Assembly: GCA_902492015.1 (NCBI GenBank)
Contig: CABUJR010000013.1
Location: 1 to 41,839 of the forward strand
Origin: an uncultured Eubacteriales bacterium
GTDB taxonomy: Bacteria > Bacillota > Clostridia > TANB77 > CAG-508
Reading direction: 5' to 3'
Length of the DNA: 41,839 nt
Position 1 is the first letter of the stretch. Each line of letters begins with the position of its first letter. The translations under genes were made by a program, and so were the position numbers. This document shows positions 16,707-25,998 of this stretch, piece after piece. A model generated the notes under the pieces. That model ran no database searches, had not been told where the DNA came from, and saw only the letters and a program-made list of their open reading frames with translations.

Positions 16707-18578
16707 ATGTATAGTTTTAATCAAGTTTTAGAAAAATCAAAACGTAAAGATTCAAGGAAGATGGCAGATGATTTGTATTATTCAGAATCATCTGCACAAC
16801 CTTTTTTTAAAGTGGTTAAAGAGTATTTTGAAGAAAATCCAGAAGTTTCAAATTCTGATGCTTTTAATTATTTTTTTGATTTATTTTATACTAGTAATGT
16901 AGAGCTTTCTTTTTTACCAACTATTAAAAGTAATACTTTAAGATTGAATATATGCAAGGATTTGGTAAATAATCCAAAAGAATTGGAGATAGCTTATGAT
17001 AAAGTACATAGAGAAGAAGAAAGAGGGAAAACTTTAGAAGTAAATGAGCAAGAACAGTATTCAAGCAATAAATTAAGATCAGAAAGATTAGCAGTATTAC
17101 AAGCTTTAGATGCTATAAGAAAATATAAGCAATCTTATTCAAAAGAGCAGATTCAATATATTAAAGCATATATAAAAGCTCCAAGTAAGATAAAAAGCCA
17201 ATATAAAAGAAATATGAACTCCCAAGCAAGAAAAGATATAGATGAATGTATAGCATATTTCGAAGGAAGTGAATGTGATCAACTTAAAAAATTTTTAGCA
17301 AGAAGAATACCAGAATTTGAAAAGGATTTAAGAGATTCTTATATTATTTCTTTAGAGTATTTAGGAAAACAGTTCAAGAAATTTGGTCTATTAGACAAAT
17401 ATTGTAAAGACCAAGAAAGACTTTTAGCTAGATTAGATATGAAGGAACTAAAATATCCATTAAATGATGAGGAAAATGATACAGGATCTATTACTGTTGA
17501 AAATTTATTTACAAGGGAAACTTTAGATAAATTAGATACAAATAGATTAGGAGTGCTAACAGCATTTTGGGTAAATAGATATACGAAAGAACTAGAAAAA
17601 ATGAATAAATCTTTTTTCTTAGTTAGTTCTTTAAACTTATGGCATACTATAAAAGATGCACAGCCAGATGATAAGACTGGAAAAATAAGTATAGATATAG
17701 ATGAAAAAGAATTAGAAACCATATATGAAAAAATGTATTTTTTACGCGAAATTTCTCAATATATGATAGAAGATGTCGAAAATAACAATCAAAGAGAAGA
17801 AAATATATTAGTTGGTGAAAATGGAAATATGATAAGAAGAACTGATGTTTCTGATTATATATATAATTTAGATAGAAGTTTAGGTAGAGAATATTCAGAA
17901 TATTTTGATAGTAAAAATCCAGACTTCACTAACAATTTTATAATAGATTTTGATACATATAGAATACTAGATAACACAATTTTTAATGCTTATAAATTAA
18001 AAGACATGAATTTAATTGCTATACTATCTAATCTTCAGAGATGGAATTTTTCAAAGAACTGGGGCATTATTCTAGAAAAAGATAAAGATATACAAACTTC
18101 AAAAAAGGTATTGTTAGGAATAGATATAGAAGGGCTTAATATGCCAATGAGGTTACATATTGATAAGTCTGTATTAGAAGACTTTTTTAAAGCAAATCAA
18201 AATACTTCTTTAGTTCCAATATATGAGGGTGGAGATGATTTTAGGCATCACGGAAGAATTGTATCAACTCAAGTATTAATGCCTTTTTCAGGAGCACAAA
18301 AAATAGGATTAAAACAAATAGAAGAAAGACAAAAAATTGATAGTCCTGTAAGAAATTTATTAGAGCATTTAAAATTTTTAGCAGATTCTAGAGAGTATCC
18401 AGAACATTTAAAAGAAGAAAGAGTTTCTAGAAAAAAAGGAAAAGCAAAAATTGTAAGAAAACCACCAGATACAAGATTTATAGATTTAAAAACAGGTAAA
18501 TTATATAATAAAACTAAAGAGGGAGAAATAATTGAAATAAAAGAAAAAACAAAAGAAAATGAGGTAAAATATGAATAG
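16707..18578 (+). CDS. Large hypothetical protein, paired with the next gene
   Basis: TTAGGAG precedes the ATG. The 623-residue protein is soluble, charged and mostly helical through residue ~380. A more beta-rich region follows (~410-540; WGIILEKDKDI, KKVLLGIDIEGL, VSTQVLMPF), then a basic C-terminal tail (~560-620) with RKKGKAKIVRKPP. I do not recognise a family or catalytic motif. It overlaps the next gene by 8 bases, so the two are translationally coupled. Codon usage is like the host. Confidence 0.75.
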   Translation: MYSFNQVLEKSKRKDSRKMADDLYYSESSAQPFFKVVKEYFEENPEVSNSDAFNYFFDLFYTSNVELSFLPTIKSNTLRLNICKDLVNNPKELEIAYDKVHREEERGKTLEVNEQEQYSSNKLRSERLAVLQALDAIRKYKQSYSKEQIQYIKAYIKAPSKIKSQYKRNMNSQARKDIDECIAYFEGSECDQLKKFLARRIPEFEKDLRDSYIISLEYLGKQFKKFGLLDKYCKDQERLLARLDMKELKYPLNDEENDTGSITVENLFTRETLDKLDTNRLGVLTAFWVNRYTKELEKMNKSFFLVSSLNLWHTIKDAQPDDKTGKISIDIDEKELETIYEKMYFLREISQYMIEDVENNNQREENILVGENGNMIRRTDVSDYIYNLDRSLGREYSEYFDSKNPDFTNNFIIDFDTYRILDNTIFNAYKLKDMNLIAILSNLQRWNFSKNWGIILEKDKDIQTSKKVLLGIDIEGLNMPMRLHIDKSVLEDFFKANQNTSLVPIYEGGDDFRHHGRIVSTQVLMPFSGAQKIGLKQIEERQKIDSPVRNLLEHLKFLADSREYPEHLKEERVSRKKGKAKIVRKPPDTRFIDLKTGKLYNKTKEGEIIEIKEKTKENEVKYE

Positions 18579-18861
18579 TTCTATTAAAAATTTGTTGAAA
18601 AAATATCTTACAAATAAAGAATATGATGACTACAATGAGATTTTAATTAAAGAAATAACTTATATTTTTGTAAAAAAAATACAAAATATAGATGAAACTT
18701 TTTTGTATTCTAGTTTAGTAGAATTATTAGAAAGTGCAAAGACATATTTATCAAATTATGAAGTAGAAATTTTAAATAGATTTTATTTGTTAACTAAAAG
18801 TGATTATTCACCAGAAATTTTATCAGAAGAATTAATGGAAATTTATAATAAAGTGATTTAA
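18571..18861 (+). CDS. Small helical hypothetical protein, coupled to the gene before
   Basis: The ATG lies inside the end of the preceding gene, with GAGG about 8 bases upstream, indicating coupled translation. The 96-residue product is predicted mostly helical and acidic, with regular Leu/Ile spacing and no membrane segment. It is not recognised. The arrangement suggests it works together with the 623-residue protein, for example as a small subunit. Confidence 0.68.
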   Translation: MNSSIKNLLKKYLTNKEYDDYNEILIKEITYIFVKKIQNIDETFLYSSLVELLESAKTYLSNYEVEILNRFYLLTKSDYSPEILSEELMEIYNKVI

Positions 18862-18883
18862 AAAAACTGAAAACCTCCTAAAC

Positions 18884-18913
18884 TTGAAAAAAATAAGAGA
18901 AAAATGCTATAAT
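18884..18913 (+). promoter_or_regulatory. Sigma-A promoter with extended -10
   Basis: TTGAAA (18884-18889), 18-base spacer, TGC then TATAAT (18908-18913). It drives the less AT-rich gene at 18962. Confidence 0.7.
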
Positions 18914-18961
18914 TAATAAGATAATGTACAAACATTTAATAGAAAATAGGAGGAATAGTAC

Positions 18962-19870
18962 ATGAAAAAAATGTCGAAGGTACAAGGAGACATCGCAATG
19001 CGGAGTGTAGTTTTACCAAATGGAATTGCTGTGAAAGCTGAAAAGCTTTTTATGTTTGGTTCTATTAGCACATATGCAGCAGAGACTAAAGTAAATGGAG
19101 ATGAAGTAAAAACAAATGGAGTTGGCGAGATAAAGCCAGACAATACATTTGAAGAGAAAATCTCTAAAATTGCTACAGGAGTGCGGATAGTCTGTGTGCC
19201 AGCAGCAATAATTACTTTTATTTTATGGATATTAGCCAAAAACTTTGATAATCCATTTAAACTGCTGTTATGTGTGTTATTTGTTGTTAGCACTTCTGCG
19301 GCTACAGCACCACGAAGCATGACCAAATTTGCATTAAGACTCTTCCAAAAAGGAGAATACCTGGAGGAAAGCAAATTCAGAGGTGCGCTTTACCAAGCAA
19401 TGAATGCATTCTACGATCTGGGGAAAGTACCGACTCTTGAAGCTCTTGAAGATTATTCTATATTTTCAAGGAATGATCCATATTTTCAAAAAGAGCTTAA
19501 TGGTCCAATAGTATTCATTCTTGTAGGAATTATTCAAAATTTTGACGGAATTGCATGGCTTATTGCAATGTTTGCAGGTGTATTAATATTACTTGCACTA
19601 GTGAAAACAGAAATAATATATGCAATAGAGCTTTTGGTAGTGTCAAAGCCGGACAGAAAGCATCAGGAAGTAGCAATTAGAACCATTGAAGAGGCAATTT
19701 CTTATGTTGGATCTATAAAAGTAGAGATGAGCCAAACTGCTGATGTCGAAGCAATCGATGAAATGTTTGATAAGTTTTTAAAATTGGAGGATTGTGAAAC
19801 ATGTAAAAAGAAGGAATCCTGCAGTTTTTATCGGCTACATCAAATGTTAAAAAAAGAAATTAGGAAATAA
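18962..19870 (+). CDS. Membrane protein, possibly distant YqhQ (DUF1385)-like; likely acquired
   Basis: GGAGG precedes the ATG. The 302-residue protein has two helices at ~74-118 and a hydrophobic region at ~178-225. Two stretches recall the DUF1385/YqhQ family: VQGDIAMRSVVLPNGIAV near the N-terminus, and FRGALYQAMNAF ... PTLEALEDYS in the middle, where that family has a His-rich GAEHK..NAYE segment; here those His are absent. So the link is tentative. The C-terminus has a Cys cluster (CETCKKKESC). Base composition (about 40% G+C in sampled lines) is far above its neighbours, and it has its own promoter and GC-rich terminator, all suggesting recent transfer. Confidence 0.55.
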   Translation: MKKMSKVQGDIAMRSVVLPNGIAVKAEKLFMFGSISTYAAETKVNGDEVKTNGVGEIKPDNTFEEKISKIATGVRIVCVPAAIITFILWILAKNFDNPFKLLLCVLFVVSTSAATAPRSMTKFALRLFQKGEYLEESKFRGALYQAMNAFYDLGKVPTLEALEDYSIFSRNDPYFQKELNGPIVFILVGIIQNFDGIAWLIAMFAGVLILLALVKTEIIYAIELLVVSKPDRKHQEVAIRTIEEAISYVGSIKVEMSQTADVEAIDEMFDKFLKLEDCETCKKKESCSFYRLHQMLKKEIRK

Positions 19871-19904
19871 AAATTATTTCCTAGTCACATCACATGTGCT
19901 AGAA

Positions 19905-19950
19905 AAACCAGACTGTGCCGTAAAAAGCGCAGCCTGGTTTTTCTTTTTTA
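19905..19950 (+). terminator. GC-rich terminator of the island gene
   Basis: AAAAACCAG...CTGTGC pairs with GCGCAG..CTGGTTTTT and is followed by CTTTTTT. Its GC content is unlike the terminators of host genes here. Confidence 0.85.
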
Positions 19951-20093
19951 GATGTATATTAATATAAAAATTTTATTTGAAAAATAGTATATCTTAATAA
20001 TTATTTAAGATTTTTTTCATATAAATTTCATAATCAAATGATAAATTATTGTCATAAAATATAATCTGATACATATTATGGGAGGAAATAAAA

Positions 20094-20633
20094 ATGGAAA
20101 AGTTTTTTAAGAAAACAGGTTTGATGTCAATATTAGAATCTGTTGTATTTATAATTTTAGGCGTAGTATTAGTATGGAAGGCAGATTTAGCAGTTAAAGT
20201 TATATCTTATATAATAGGAACAATTTTTATAATAGTTGGTGCTTCAAAAGTAATTAAATATTTTAGCATATATAAGAAAAAATATGAAATATATAATTAT
20301 GAATTAATATATGGATTAATAACTATTGTTATAGGAATTATAACTATTTATTACTCTAATACTATAGAAACTATTTTAAGAATAGTAATTGGAATATGGA
20401 TTATATATAGTTCTTTTATAAAATTTGGTTTATCATTAAAAATGAAAGAAGTTGGAGTTAGATTATGGATACATAGTTTGATTCTTTCTATTATAATGTT
20501 TATTTGTGGTTTATATGTAATATTAAATTCGGGTACAATAATTGCAACTATTGGAGTGTGCATGATTATATATTCTATTATAGATATAATTGAAGATGTT
20601 ATATGTTTAAAAAATATTAAAGATTTACTTTAA
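20094..20633 (+). CDS. DUF308/HdeD-like membrane protein
   Basis: GGGAGG lies 8 bases before the ATG. The 179-residue protein is almost entirely six hydrophobic helices in three pairs with short charged turns, and each pair has the G...(I/V)...G pattern (IILGVVLVW, IVIGIITIYY, FICGLYVIL) typical of HdeD/DUF308 proteins. The membrane family has a poorly known role, linked to acid resistance in enterobacteria. It appears to be a single-gene unit. Confidence 0.75.
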   Translation: MEKFFKKTGLMSILESVVFIILGVVLVWKADLAVKVISYIIGTIFIIVGASKVIKYFSIYKKKYEIYNYELIYGLITIVIGIITIYYSNTIETILRIVIGIWIIYSSFIKFGLSLKMKEVGVRLWIHSLILSIIMFICGLYVILNSGTIIATIGVCMIIYSIIDIIEDVICLKNIKDLL

Positions 20634-20640
20634 AGTAAGA

Positions 20641-20669
20641 TTGAAAAAAAATAAACTAAATGATAATAT
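20641..20669 (+). promoter_or_regulatory. Probable sigma-A promoter
   Basis: TTGAAA (20641-20646) and TAATAT (20664-20669) are 17 bases apart with TGA before the -10 box. The next gene starts at 20726. Confidence 0.55.
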
Positions 20670-20725
20670 AGTTATGGAATATATTTTTTAGGTTAAACTA
20701 AAAAAGAATAGAGGTAGACTATATT

Positions 20726-21610
20726 ATGGAAGATGAGAATGTAAAAAGATATATTGCTAGTATGAATAAAATAATAGCAAGTGGTAATCCTAAATATTTA
20801 TCTTATGTATGTAAAGAATATATGACATACAAGAAAAATAATCCAGTACTTGCAATGATAATAGAAAATATGATTCGAAAAGAAGCAAGAGATGCAGGTT
20901 CTGTTTATGCTGTTTTAATTGATAATGATAATGGAATAAATTTAGAAGCTGCAAGTGATATTTCTAAAATTACAAATGTTGCAGATTTTATCAAAAATGT
21001 AGATGCTTTATCAGAGCAAGATGTAGATTTTGGAGATTTAACTAGTGATGAACTTATTATAGAAGGTATGGAAATTGCAGAGGAGCTAGCAAGAGAAATT
21101 GAAGAAATGGAAAATAATATAGATTCTGAAAATATTACCGAAAGTGAAACAATGGAATCCAAAATTGATAGTAAAACAGAAAATGCTCTTGGAAAAGTTA
21201 CTCTTTTTGGTGCTATGGCAGTTAGTTTAAAAGCAATAATAGAAAGCATACGACAAAGATTAAATTTAACTAAGAATAGATTAAAAGGAAGAATAAAATC
21301 TAAAGCAAATCAAAATAAAGAAAGAAAAGAAGCAGAAAAAGAAGAAGCAAATAGGAAAAAAGAAAACAAAGTAGAGGAAAATAAAGTAGAAGAAAAATCA
21401 AAAGTTAAATTTCCAAATAATGATTTTATTCCAAAAGTTACTATAGATGAAGGCAAAATTATAAAACAAATGAATGAGAATAAATCACAAGTAGGAAAAT
21501 CTAAAATTTCTGAAAAAGGAATGTCATCAGAAGCTGATGATTTTGATACCACTGATGATGATAATAATGACAATAATGGCACACCAGAAGATGATGAGCC
21601 AGATATATAA
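20726..21610 (+). CDS. Charged coiled-coil hypothetical protein
   Basis: The 294-residue protein has an N-terminal helical domain (~1-150), one short moderately hydrophobic segment (about 155-175, LGKVTLFGAMAVSLKAIIESI) that may be amphipathic, then a long Lys/Glu/Asn-rich coiled coil (~185-225) and an acidic Asp/Asn tail. No known family is recognised. It is followed at 93 bases by the C39-like peptidase gene on the same strand. AGAGG precedes the ATG at a slightly long distance (~11 bases). Confidence 0.7.
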   Translation: MEDENVKRYIASMNKIIASGNPKYLSYVCKEYMTYKKNNPVLAMIIENMIRKEARDAGSVYAVLIDNDNGINLEAASDISKITNVADFIKNVDALSEQDVDFGDLTSDELIIEGMEIAEELAREIEEMENNIDSENITESETMESKIDSKTENALGKVTLFGAMAVSLKAIIESIRQRLNLTKNRLKGRIKSKANQNKERKEAEKEEANRKKENKVEENKVEEKSKVKFPNNDFIPKVTIDEGKIIKQMNENKSQVGKSKISEKGMSSEADDFDTTDDDNNDNNGTPEDDEPDI

Positions 21611-21702
21611 AAGATTAAGAAAAGATTAATTAATAGTTAATAAATTATTAAGAACTTACTTGTAAAATGTATTTAAAGAAAATATATTTTATGAGGTAAA
21701 AA

Positions 21703-22407
21703 ATGAGAAAAAAATTTAGATTTCTTAAAAAAGTTATTAAATTTATTATATTTTTAATTATTCTTTTTTTTGTTTTTAATAATCTAACTGAAATGGACAT
21801 ATTGAACAAATATAAAGTGAATATAGGTGAAGACACAAATAAAAATTATTTAGCAGATGGTAAAACAAAAATAGAAGGAAAAGATGGATATGAAACAATA
21901 TTTAAAACAGAGAATAGAACATATAAAGAATATAAGCAAAATGGAGTAGCAAGTTGGGCACAAAACAGTTATTGGGGTGGAACTATGGAAGAAAATGGCT
22001 GTGGAATAACAGCAATGTCTATTATACTAAGTGGTTATGGAATAGAAGAAACACCTGAAGATTTGAGAGAAAAATATTTTCCACATTTAGAAGGAGAAGA
22101 TATTGCAAAGGAACTCGAAGAATACGGAATAGAAAATTCAGATTTTATTTTTAGTACAGTATATTTTTCTAAATCAAAAATTATAGCACATTTAGAAGAA
22201 GATAGGCCAATTTTAATTTGTGTGTGGGACAAACCAGATTCAAGGTGGACAGAAAAATCTCATTATATGGTACTTCTTGCAACAGATGGAAAAAATAAAG
22301 TTTATGTATCAAATCCAAATGGAACAAAATATGAAAGCCCTTCAGGTTGGTATGAAACCGAAAAAATTTTGCCGTACATAGCAAAAGCCTTATTTATTGA
22401 AGAGTAG
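21703..22407 (+). CDS. C39-like cysteine peptidase, membrane-anchored or secreted
   Basis: The 234-residue protein starts with a basic stretch and a hydrophobic helix (~8-27), so it is exported or anchored. Residues ~75-230 match the peptidase C39-like family (PF13529 type): W-A motif then NGCGITAMSIILSGYG with the nucleophile Cys, SHYMVLLATDG with the His, and VSNPNG with the Asn/Asp position. The substrate is unknown; stand-alone C39-like domains may cut peptides or envelope proteins. There is no ABC transporter domain, so it is not a bacteriocin exporter. Confidence 0.83.
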   Translation: MRKKFRFLKKVIKFIIFLIILFFVFNNLTEMDILNKYKVNIGEDTNKNYLADGKTKIEGKDGYETIFKTENRTYKEYKQNGVASWAQNSYWGGTMEENGCGITAMSIILSGYGIEETPEDLREKYFPHLEGEDIAKELEEYGIENSDFIFSTVYFSKSKIIAHLEEDRPILICVWDKPDSRWTEKSHYMVLLATDGKNKVYVSNPNGTKYESPSGWYETEKILPYIAKALFIEE

Positions 22408-22497
22408 AAAAGATGTAGAATATTAAAGTTTTATAGCTATTGATTTTATAATTAAAAAGTTTTATTTTATTACTCATATTTAGTTAAAAAATTCACA

Positions 22498-22526
22498 TTG
22501 TAAATTTACATAAAATGTGTTATAAT
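22498..22526 (+). promoter_or_regulatory. Sigma-A promoter with extended -10
   Basis: TTGTAA (22498-22503), 17-base spacer, TGT then TATAAT (22521-22526), 32 bases before the small membrane protein gene. Confidence 0.7.
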
Positions 22527-22558
22527 TATAAAAGTGTAAAAATAAAAGGAGTAATAAA

Positions 22559-22825
22559 ATGAATTTAGAAGAAGAAATTAAAAATATTAAAGAAAGAAAT
22601 CAAAGAGTGGAGAAAGATAAAAAATGGGAAACTAGTTGGACTAGAAGAATTTGTATATGCATATTAACATATATTGTTGTTGTAATATATTCATATACAA
22701 TAAATAAAATAAGCAATGTATTTTTAAGTTCTGCAGTTCCTGTAATTGGTTTTACATTATCAACTTTATCTTTAACAGCAATAAGAAAGATTTGGGAGAA
22801 AAAAATATGTAACAAAGAAAATTAA
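22559..22825 (+). CDS. Small membrane protein, unknown
   Basis: AAAGGAG precedes the ATG. The 88-residue protein has a charged N-terminal helix with coiled-coil character (~1-28), two hydrophobic helices (~33-48 and ~55-75) joined by a short loop, and a basic tail. This hairpin topology recalls small two-helix proteins of many bacteria. No family is assigned. Confidence 0.65.
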   Translation: MNLEEEIKNIKERNQRVEKDKKWETSWTRRICICILTYIVVVIYSYTINKISNVFLSSAVPVIGFTLSTLSLTAIRKIWEKKICNKEN

Positions 22826-22876
22826 GGTTATAAAATTTGTAATAATGAAAAATAACATATTAAAAAAGTAATTAAA

Positions 22877-22914
22877 AGTATAATATTAATTTTAAATTAA
22901 TATTATGCTTTTTT
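22877..22914 (+). terminator. Hairpin terminator
   Basis: AGTATAATATTAAT and ATTAATATTATGCT pair, followed by a run of T. It ends the small membrane protein transcript. The rest of the gap to 23113 is plain AT-rich sequence with no gene visible. Confidence 0.7.
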
Positions 22915-23113
22915 ATATAATAGGAAGCTTTTACTAAATTTTTTATTATATAAAGTTTTCATCTAATATAGCTTTTTATAAATTAAAAATATCTATTTAA
23001 AAATATAAAAGCTAATCAACATAAAATATAAGTAAAGTTAAATTTTGCTACTTGAAAAAATTTTTTATTATAGATATAATAAAAAAGCTACAGCAATAAT
23101 TGAAGGAGAATTT

Positions 23114-24016
23114 ATGGAAAATAAACATACTAATATTCCTACAAAAGTTGAAGAAAAGTTTAGTTTTATAAATTTAATAAGAAAATTATTAAATAAAACA
23201 AGTAAATCAAAAGATATAAAAGGAAGAATAAAATATATATCATATCCACCTAAAAAAGGATTTTCAAATAAGCAAAAAAGAGAAATAGAAGAATTAGAAA
23301 TAAATGATGTTTCAATAGTTGGAGAAAATAGAGATATATCATTAAATGATCTTTCATGTTTGAAAAAATTATCTTTAGGAAAAGGTGTAATTGCAGTTAC
23401 TGAAGGTAGCATTCCAAATTTTATAGAAATACTAGAGCTTTCAGAAACAGTAAAACAAATACCACCAAATGCTATTGTTGATTCTTTAATAAAAAGAGTT
23501 CAAGGAAGAGATTTTTGCATAGCAACAAATTCTGATAAAACAATATCAGATATTTATATGGATACAGATGAAAGATTACATTTTATTGAAACAAAATTGC
23601 TTTCAATAAGTGCATTAGATAGTGCAGAAAATGAAGTAGAACAAAGCCAAGAGAATATAGCAGAAAATGGAGTAAAAGAAATTTTAGAAGCATCAAGCAA
23701 ATTTGAAAACAAACAAACTTTATATGTTTATGATGAAGGAAAATTAGGAACTAGAAGATATAGAATACATGCAGTATTAGATGAATTTCCAATTCCAGAA
23801 AATAGAAGTAAATCGTTTTCAGATGATAAATTAATAGGAATTTTGATAAATGGAGCTGAAGAAGTAGATTTAGAGGAGCTTTCGAGATATCAGAACTTAC
23901 AAGAAATCTATATAAATAAAAGTATTAGAGTAACAGGAGGATTAGAAGATATTTATACTTCTAATAAAAATGAAAAATATTTAAAAATTGTAAGAGAAAG
24001 AGAATTTATAATATAA
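23114..24016 (+). CDS. Hypothetical protein with leucine-rich-repeat-like segments
   Basis: The frame opens upstream, but AAGGAG (23103-23108) points to ATG 23114, giving 300 residues. Regions at ~60-130 (IEELEINDVSIVGENRDIS, LKKLSLGKGVIAV, FIEILELSETVKQIPPNAI) and ~245-285 (VDLEELSRYQNLQEIYINKS) have irregular LxxLxL spacing like degenerate leucine-rich repeats. No signal peptide is seen, so it is probably cytoplasmic. Family and role are unknown. Confidence 0.65.
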   Translation: MENKHTNIPTKVEEKFSFINLIRKLLNKTSKSKDIKGRIKYISYPPKKGFSNKQKREIEELEINDVSIVGENRDISLNDLSCLKKLSLGKGVIAVTEGSIPNFIEILELSETVKQIPPNAIVDSLIKRVQGRDFCIATNSDKTISDIYMDTDERLHFIETKLLSISALDSAENEVEQSQENIAENGVKEILEASSKFENKQTLYVYDEGKLGTRRYRIHAVLDEFPIPENRSKSFSDDKLIGILINGAEEVDLEELSRYQNLQEIYINKSIRVTGGLEDIYTSNKNEKYLKIVREREFII

Positions 24017-24017
24017 G

Positions 24018-24106
24018 AAAAGAGCTAGAATAGAAATATGAAGTGAAAAAGTGTTAGACTTTGTTTAACAAAGAGAGTTCATTTCAAAATATTCTAGCTC
24101 TTTTTT
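24018..24106. terminator. Bidirectional terminator between convergent genes
   Basis: AAAGAGCTAGAATA (24018-24031) pairs with TATTCTAGCTCTTT (24090-24103), enclosing a ~58-base apical region with partial pairing, and ends in a T-run on each strand. Confidence 0.75.
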
Positions 24107-24118
24107 ATAAAATTTTAG

Positions 24119-24772
24119 TTATTTACCAAATACTTCATTATAATCTTTTTTGAATTTTTCAATTCCAATATCTGTTAAAGGATGTTTTAAACATTGTTCA
24201 ATAACTTTATAAGGAACTGTTGCAATGTCTGCACCTGCAATAGCACAATCAACAATATGAATAGGATTGCGAATACTTGCACAAATAATTTGTGTATCAA
24301 TATTTTGTATAGCAAAAATTTCAGATATAGTTCTTATCAAATCGATTCCTGGAGTAGAAATATCGTCTAATCTTCCAAGAAAAGGAGAAACATAAGTTGC
24401 TCCAGCATTAGCTGCAAATAAGGCTTGTGTAGCTGTAAAAATAAGAGTTACATTTGTTTTAATATCTTCTTTTGATAAAACATTTACTGCTTTTAATCCT
24501 TTAGAAGTCATTGGAATTTTTACAACCATATTAGGATGAATAGCAGCAATTTCTCTTGCTTCTTTTATCATATCTTCTGCAGATACTGTTGTTGCTTTAA
24601 CTTCTCCACTAATTGGTCCATCTACGATTGAAGTGATTTCTTTTATAACTTCTTTAAAATCTCTACCTTCTTTTGCAATTAGAGATGGGTTTGTGGTTAC
24701 ACCACAGATAACACCCATATCATTTGCTTTTTTTATTTCATCTACATTAGCTGTGTCAATAAAAAATTTCAT
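24119..24772 (-). CDS. Fructose-6-phosphate aldolase / small transaldolase
   Basis: The 217-residue length is that of the TalC/Fsa subgroup. Motifs seen: FIDTANVDEIKK at the N-terminus, GVTTNPSLIAKEG (24-36), the Schiff-base Lys in VVKIPMT (~83-89), TNVTLIFTATQALFAANAGATYVSPFLGRLDD, and ADIATVPYKVIEQ. It moves a dihydroxyacetone unit between sugar phosphates (pentose phosphate pathway) or cleaves fructose-6-phosphate; sequence alone does not settle which. AGGAGG lies 8 bases before the ATG. The gene is monocistronic. Confidence 0.92.
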   Translation of the reverse strand: MKFFIDTANVDEIKKANDMGVICGVTTNPSLIAKEGRDFKEVIKEITSIVDGPISGEVKATTVSAEDMIKEAREIAAIHPNMVVKIPMTSKGLKAVNVLSKEDIKTNVTLIFTATQALFAANAGATYVSPFLGRLDDISTPGIDLIRTISEIFAIQNIDTQIICASIRNPIHIVDCAIAGADIATVPYKVIEQCLKHPLTDIGIEKFKKDYNEVFGK

Positions 24773-24887
24773 AAAATACCTCCTAAAACAAATATCATAT
24801 TTATAATATATACAAATTAATCATATGAGTATGAAAAAAATATATTTATTATGTGAAAATTATATTATTAAAATTAATTTAATGGTT

Positions 24888-24916
24888 TTGTATAAAAATC
24901 AAATCAATGATATAAT
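24888..24916 (+). promoter_or_regulatory. Sigma-A promoter with extended -10
   Basis: TTGTAT (24888-24893), 17-base spacer, TGA then TATAAT (24911-24916), 30 bases before the hydrolase gene. It should drive the three-gene operon to 27827. Confidence 0.72.
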
Positions 24917-24945
24917 ATCCTTGGAAAAATTATTTAGGAGTAATT

Positions 24946-25905
24946 ATGAAAAAAAGATATATATCTATAATTGTTTGTGTAATTTTTTTAATAATACCAA
25001 TTCTTTATATTATTAATATAGAAGCTTTAAAAATTTATTTAATTTTCTTAATAGTAAGTACTTTATTAGTAATGTTTAGCTTTTTTATCTTAGATATTCA
25101 AGGATTTGTTCCAATAAGATTAAAAAAGAAGTGCAAAATAGAAGAAATGCAATACAAAAAAAGAAAAGTATTTATTTTAAAGCCTAGCAAAAATGTAGAA
25201 AACAAGAAAGTAATATTATATTTGCATGGTGGTTCTTATGTAATAGAAGCAACTTATAGACATTGGCAATTTTTAGAAGATTTGGTAAATGATTCAAAAA
25301 TGACTTTAATATTACCAGATTATCCATTAACACCAAAATATACATATAAAAATGTTTTTAATATGATAGAACCTTTATACAGAAAAATAGTAAAAGAAGT
25401 AGGAGCTAAAAATTTAATATTAATGGGAGATTCTGCAGGAGGTGGAATGGCACTTGGTTTACTTGAAAAATTAATAGATGAAAAAGAATTAATGCCATTA
25501 AAAACAATCTTACTATCACCATGGCTTGATGTTACTTTAGACAATCCAGAAATAACAAAAGAATTGCAAAAAAAAGATCCAACTTTAATAAAAGATGCCT
25601 TAAAAATTGCAGGAAAAGCATATAGTGGTGAAGACGGAATGGATAATTTTTTAGTAAATCCTATTTTAGGACCAATAAAAGGATTAGAAAATGTAGTACT
25701 TTACACAGGAACAAGTGATATATTAAATCCAGATGCAAGAAAATTTTATAAAAGAGCACAAAAAGAAAATGTAGAAATAGACTATAGAGAAGTAGAAAAT
25801 GCAATACATATTTGGATGACATATAGAGGAAAGAAAAAAGAATATAAATCAGAAGAAACATTTAAAGAAATTGTAGAGTTGCTTAAAAAGGAAAATAAAA
25901 ATTAG
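24946..25905 (+). CDS. Membrane-anchored alpha/beta hydrolase (HSL-type esterase)
   Basis: TAGGAG precedes the ATG. The 319-residue protein has two hydrophobic N-terminal helices (~5-22, ~28-50), then an alpha/beta-hydrolase domain. The oxyanion-hole motif HGGSYV (~95-100) and nucleophile motif GDSAGGG (~162-168) mark the hormone-sensitive-lipase group; the acid (TSDILNP, ~251) and His (AIHIWM, ~287) follow in order. It cleaves a carboxylic ester or lipid, substrate unknown. It lies first in an operon with an acyltransferase-like protein and a membrane protein. Confidence 0.87.
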   Translation: MKKRYISIIVCVIFLIIPILYIINIEALKIYLIFLIVSTLLVMFSFFILDIQGFVPIRLKKKCKIEEMQYKKRKVFILKPSKNVENKKVILYLHGGSYVIEATYRHWQFLEDLVNDSKMTLILPDYPLTPKYTYKNVFNMIEPLYRKIVKEVGAKNLILMGDSAGGGMALGLLEKLIDEKELMPLKTILLSPWLDVTLDNPEITKELQKKDPTLIKDALKIAGKAYSGEDGMDNFLVNPILGPIKGLENVVLYTGTSDILNPDARKFYKRAQKENVEIDYREVENAIHIWMTYRGKKKEYKSEETFKEIVELLKKENKN

Positions 25906-25998
25906 AAGCTTTAAAAAAACTGAAAATTAAATTTAGAAACTTTTTAGGAAAAAGTGATAGGAACTAATTTAAGAAGTTATTAAAGAAAGGAAATTAAA

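Noticed and set aside
21703..22407. C39 peptidase as part of a bacteriocin system
   Set aside because: No ABC transporter domain, no double-glycine leader peptide and no immunity gene are nearby.
24825..25016. 63-codon plus-strand reading frame before the hydrolase
   Set aside because: It overlaps the hydrolase start in another frame, covers its promoter, and has no ribosome binding site.
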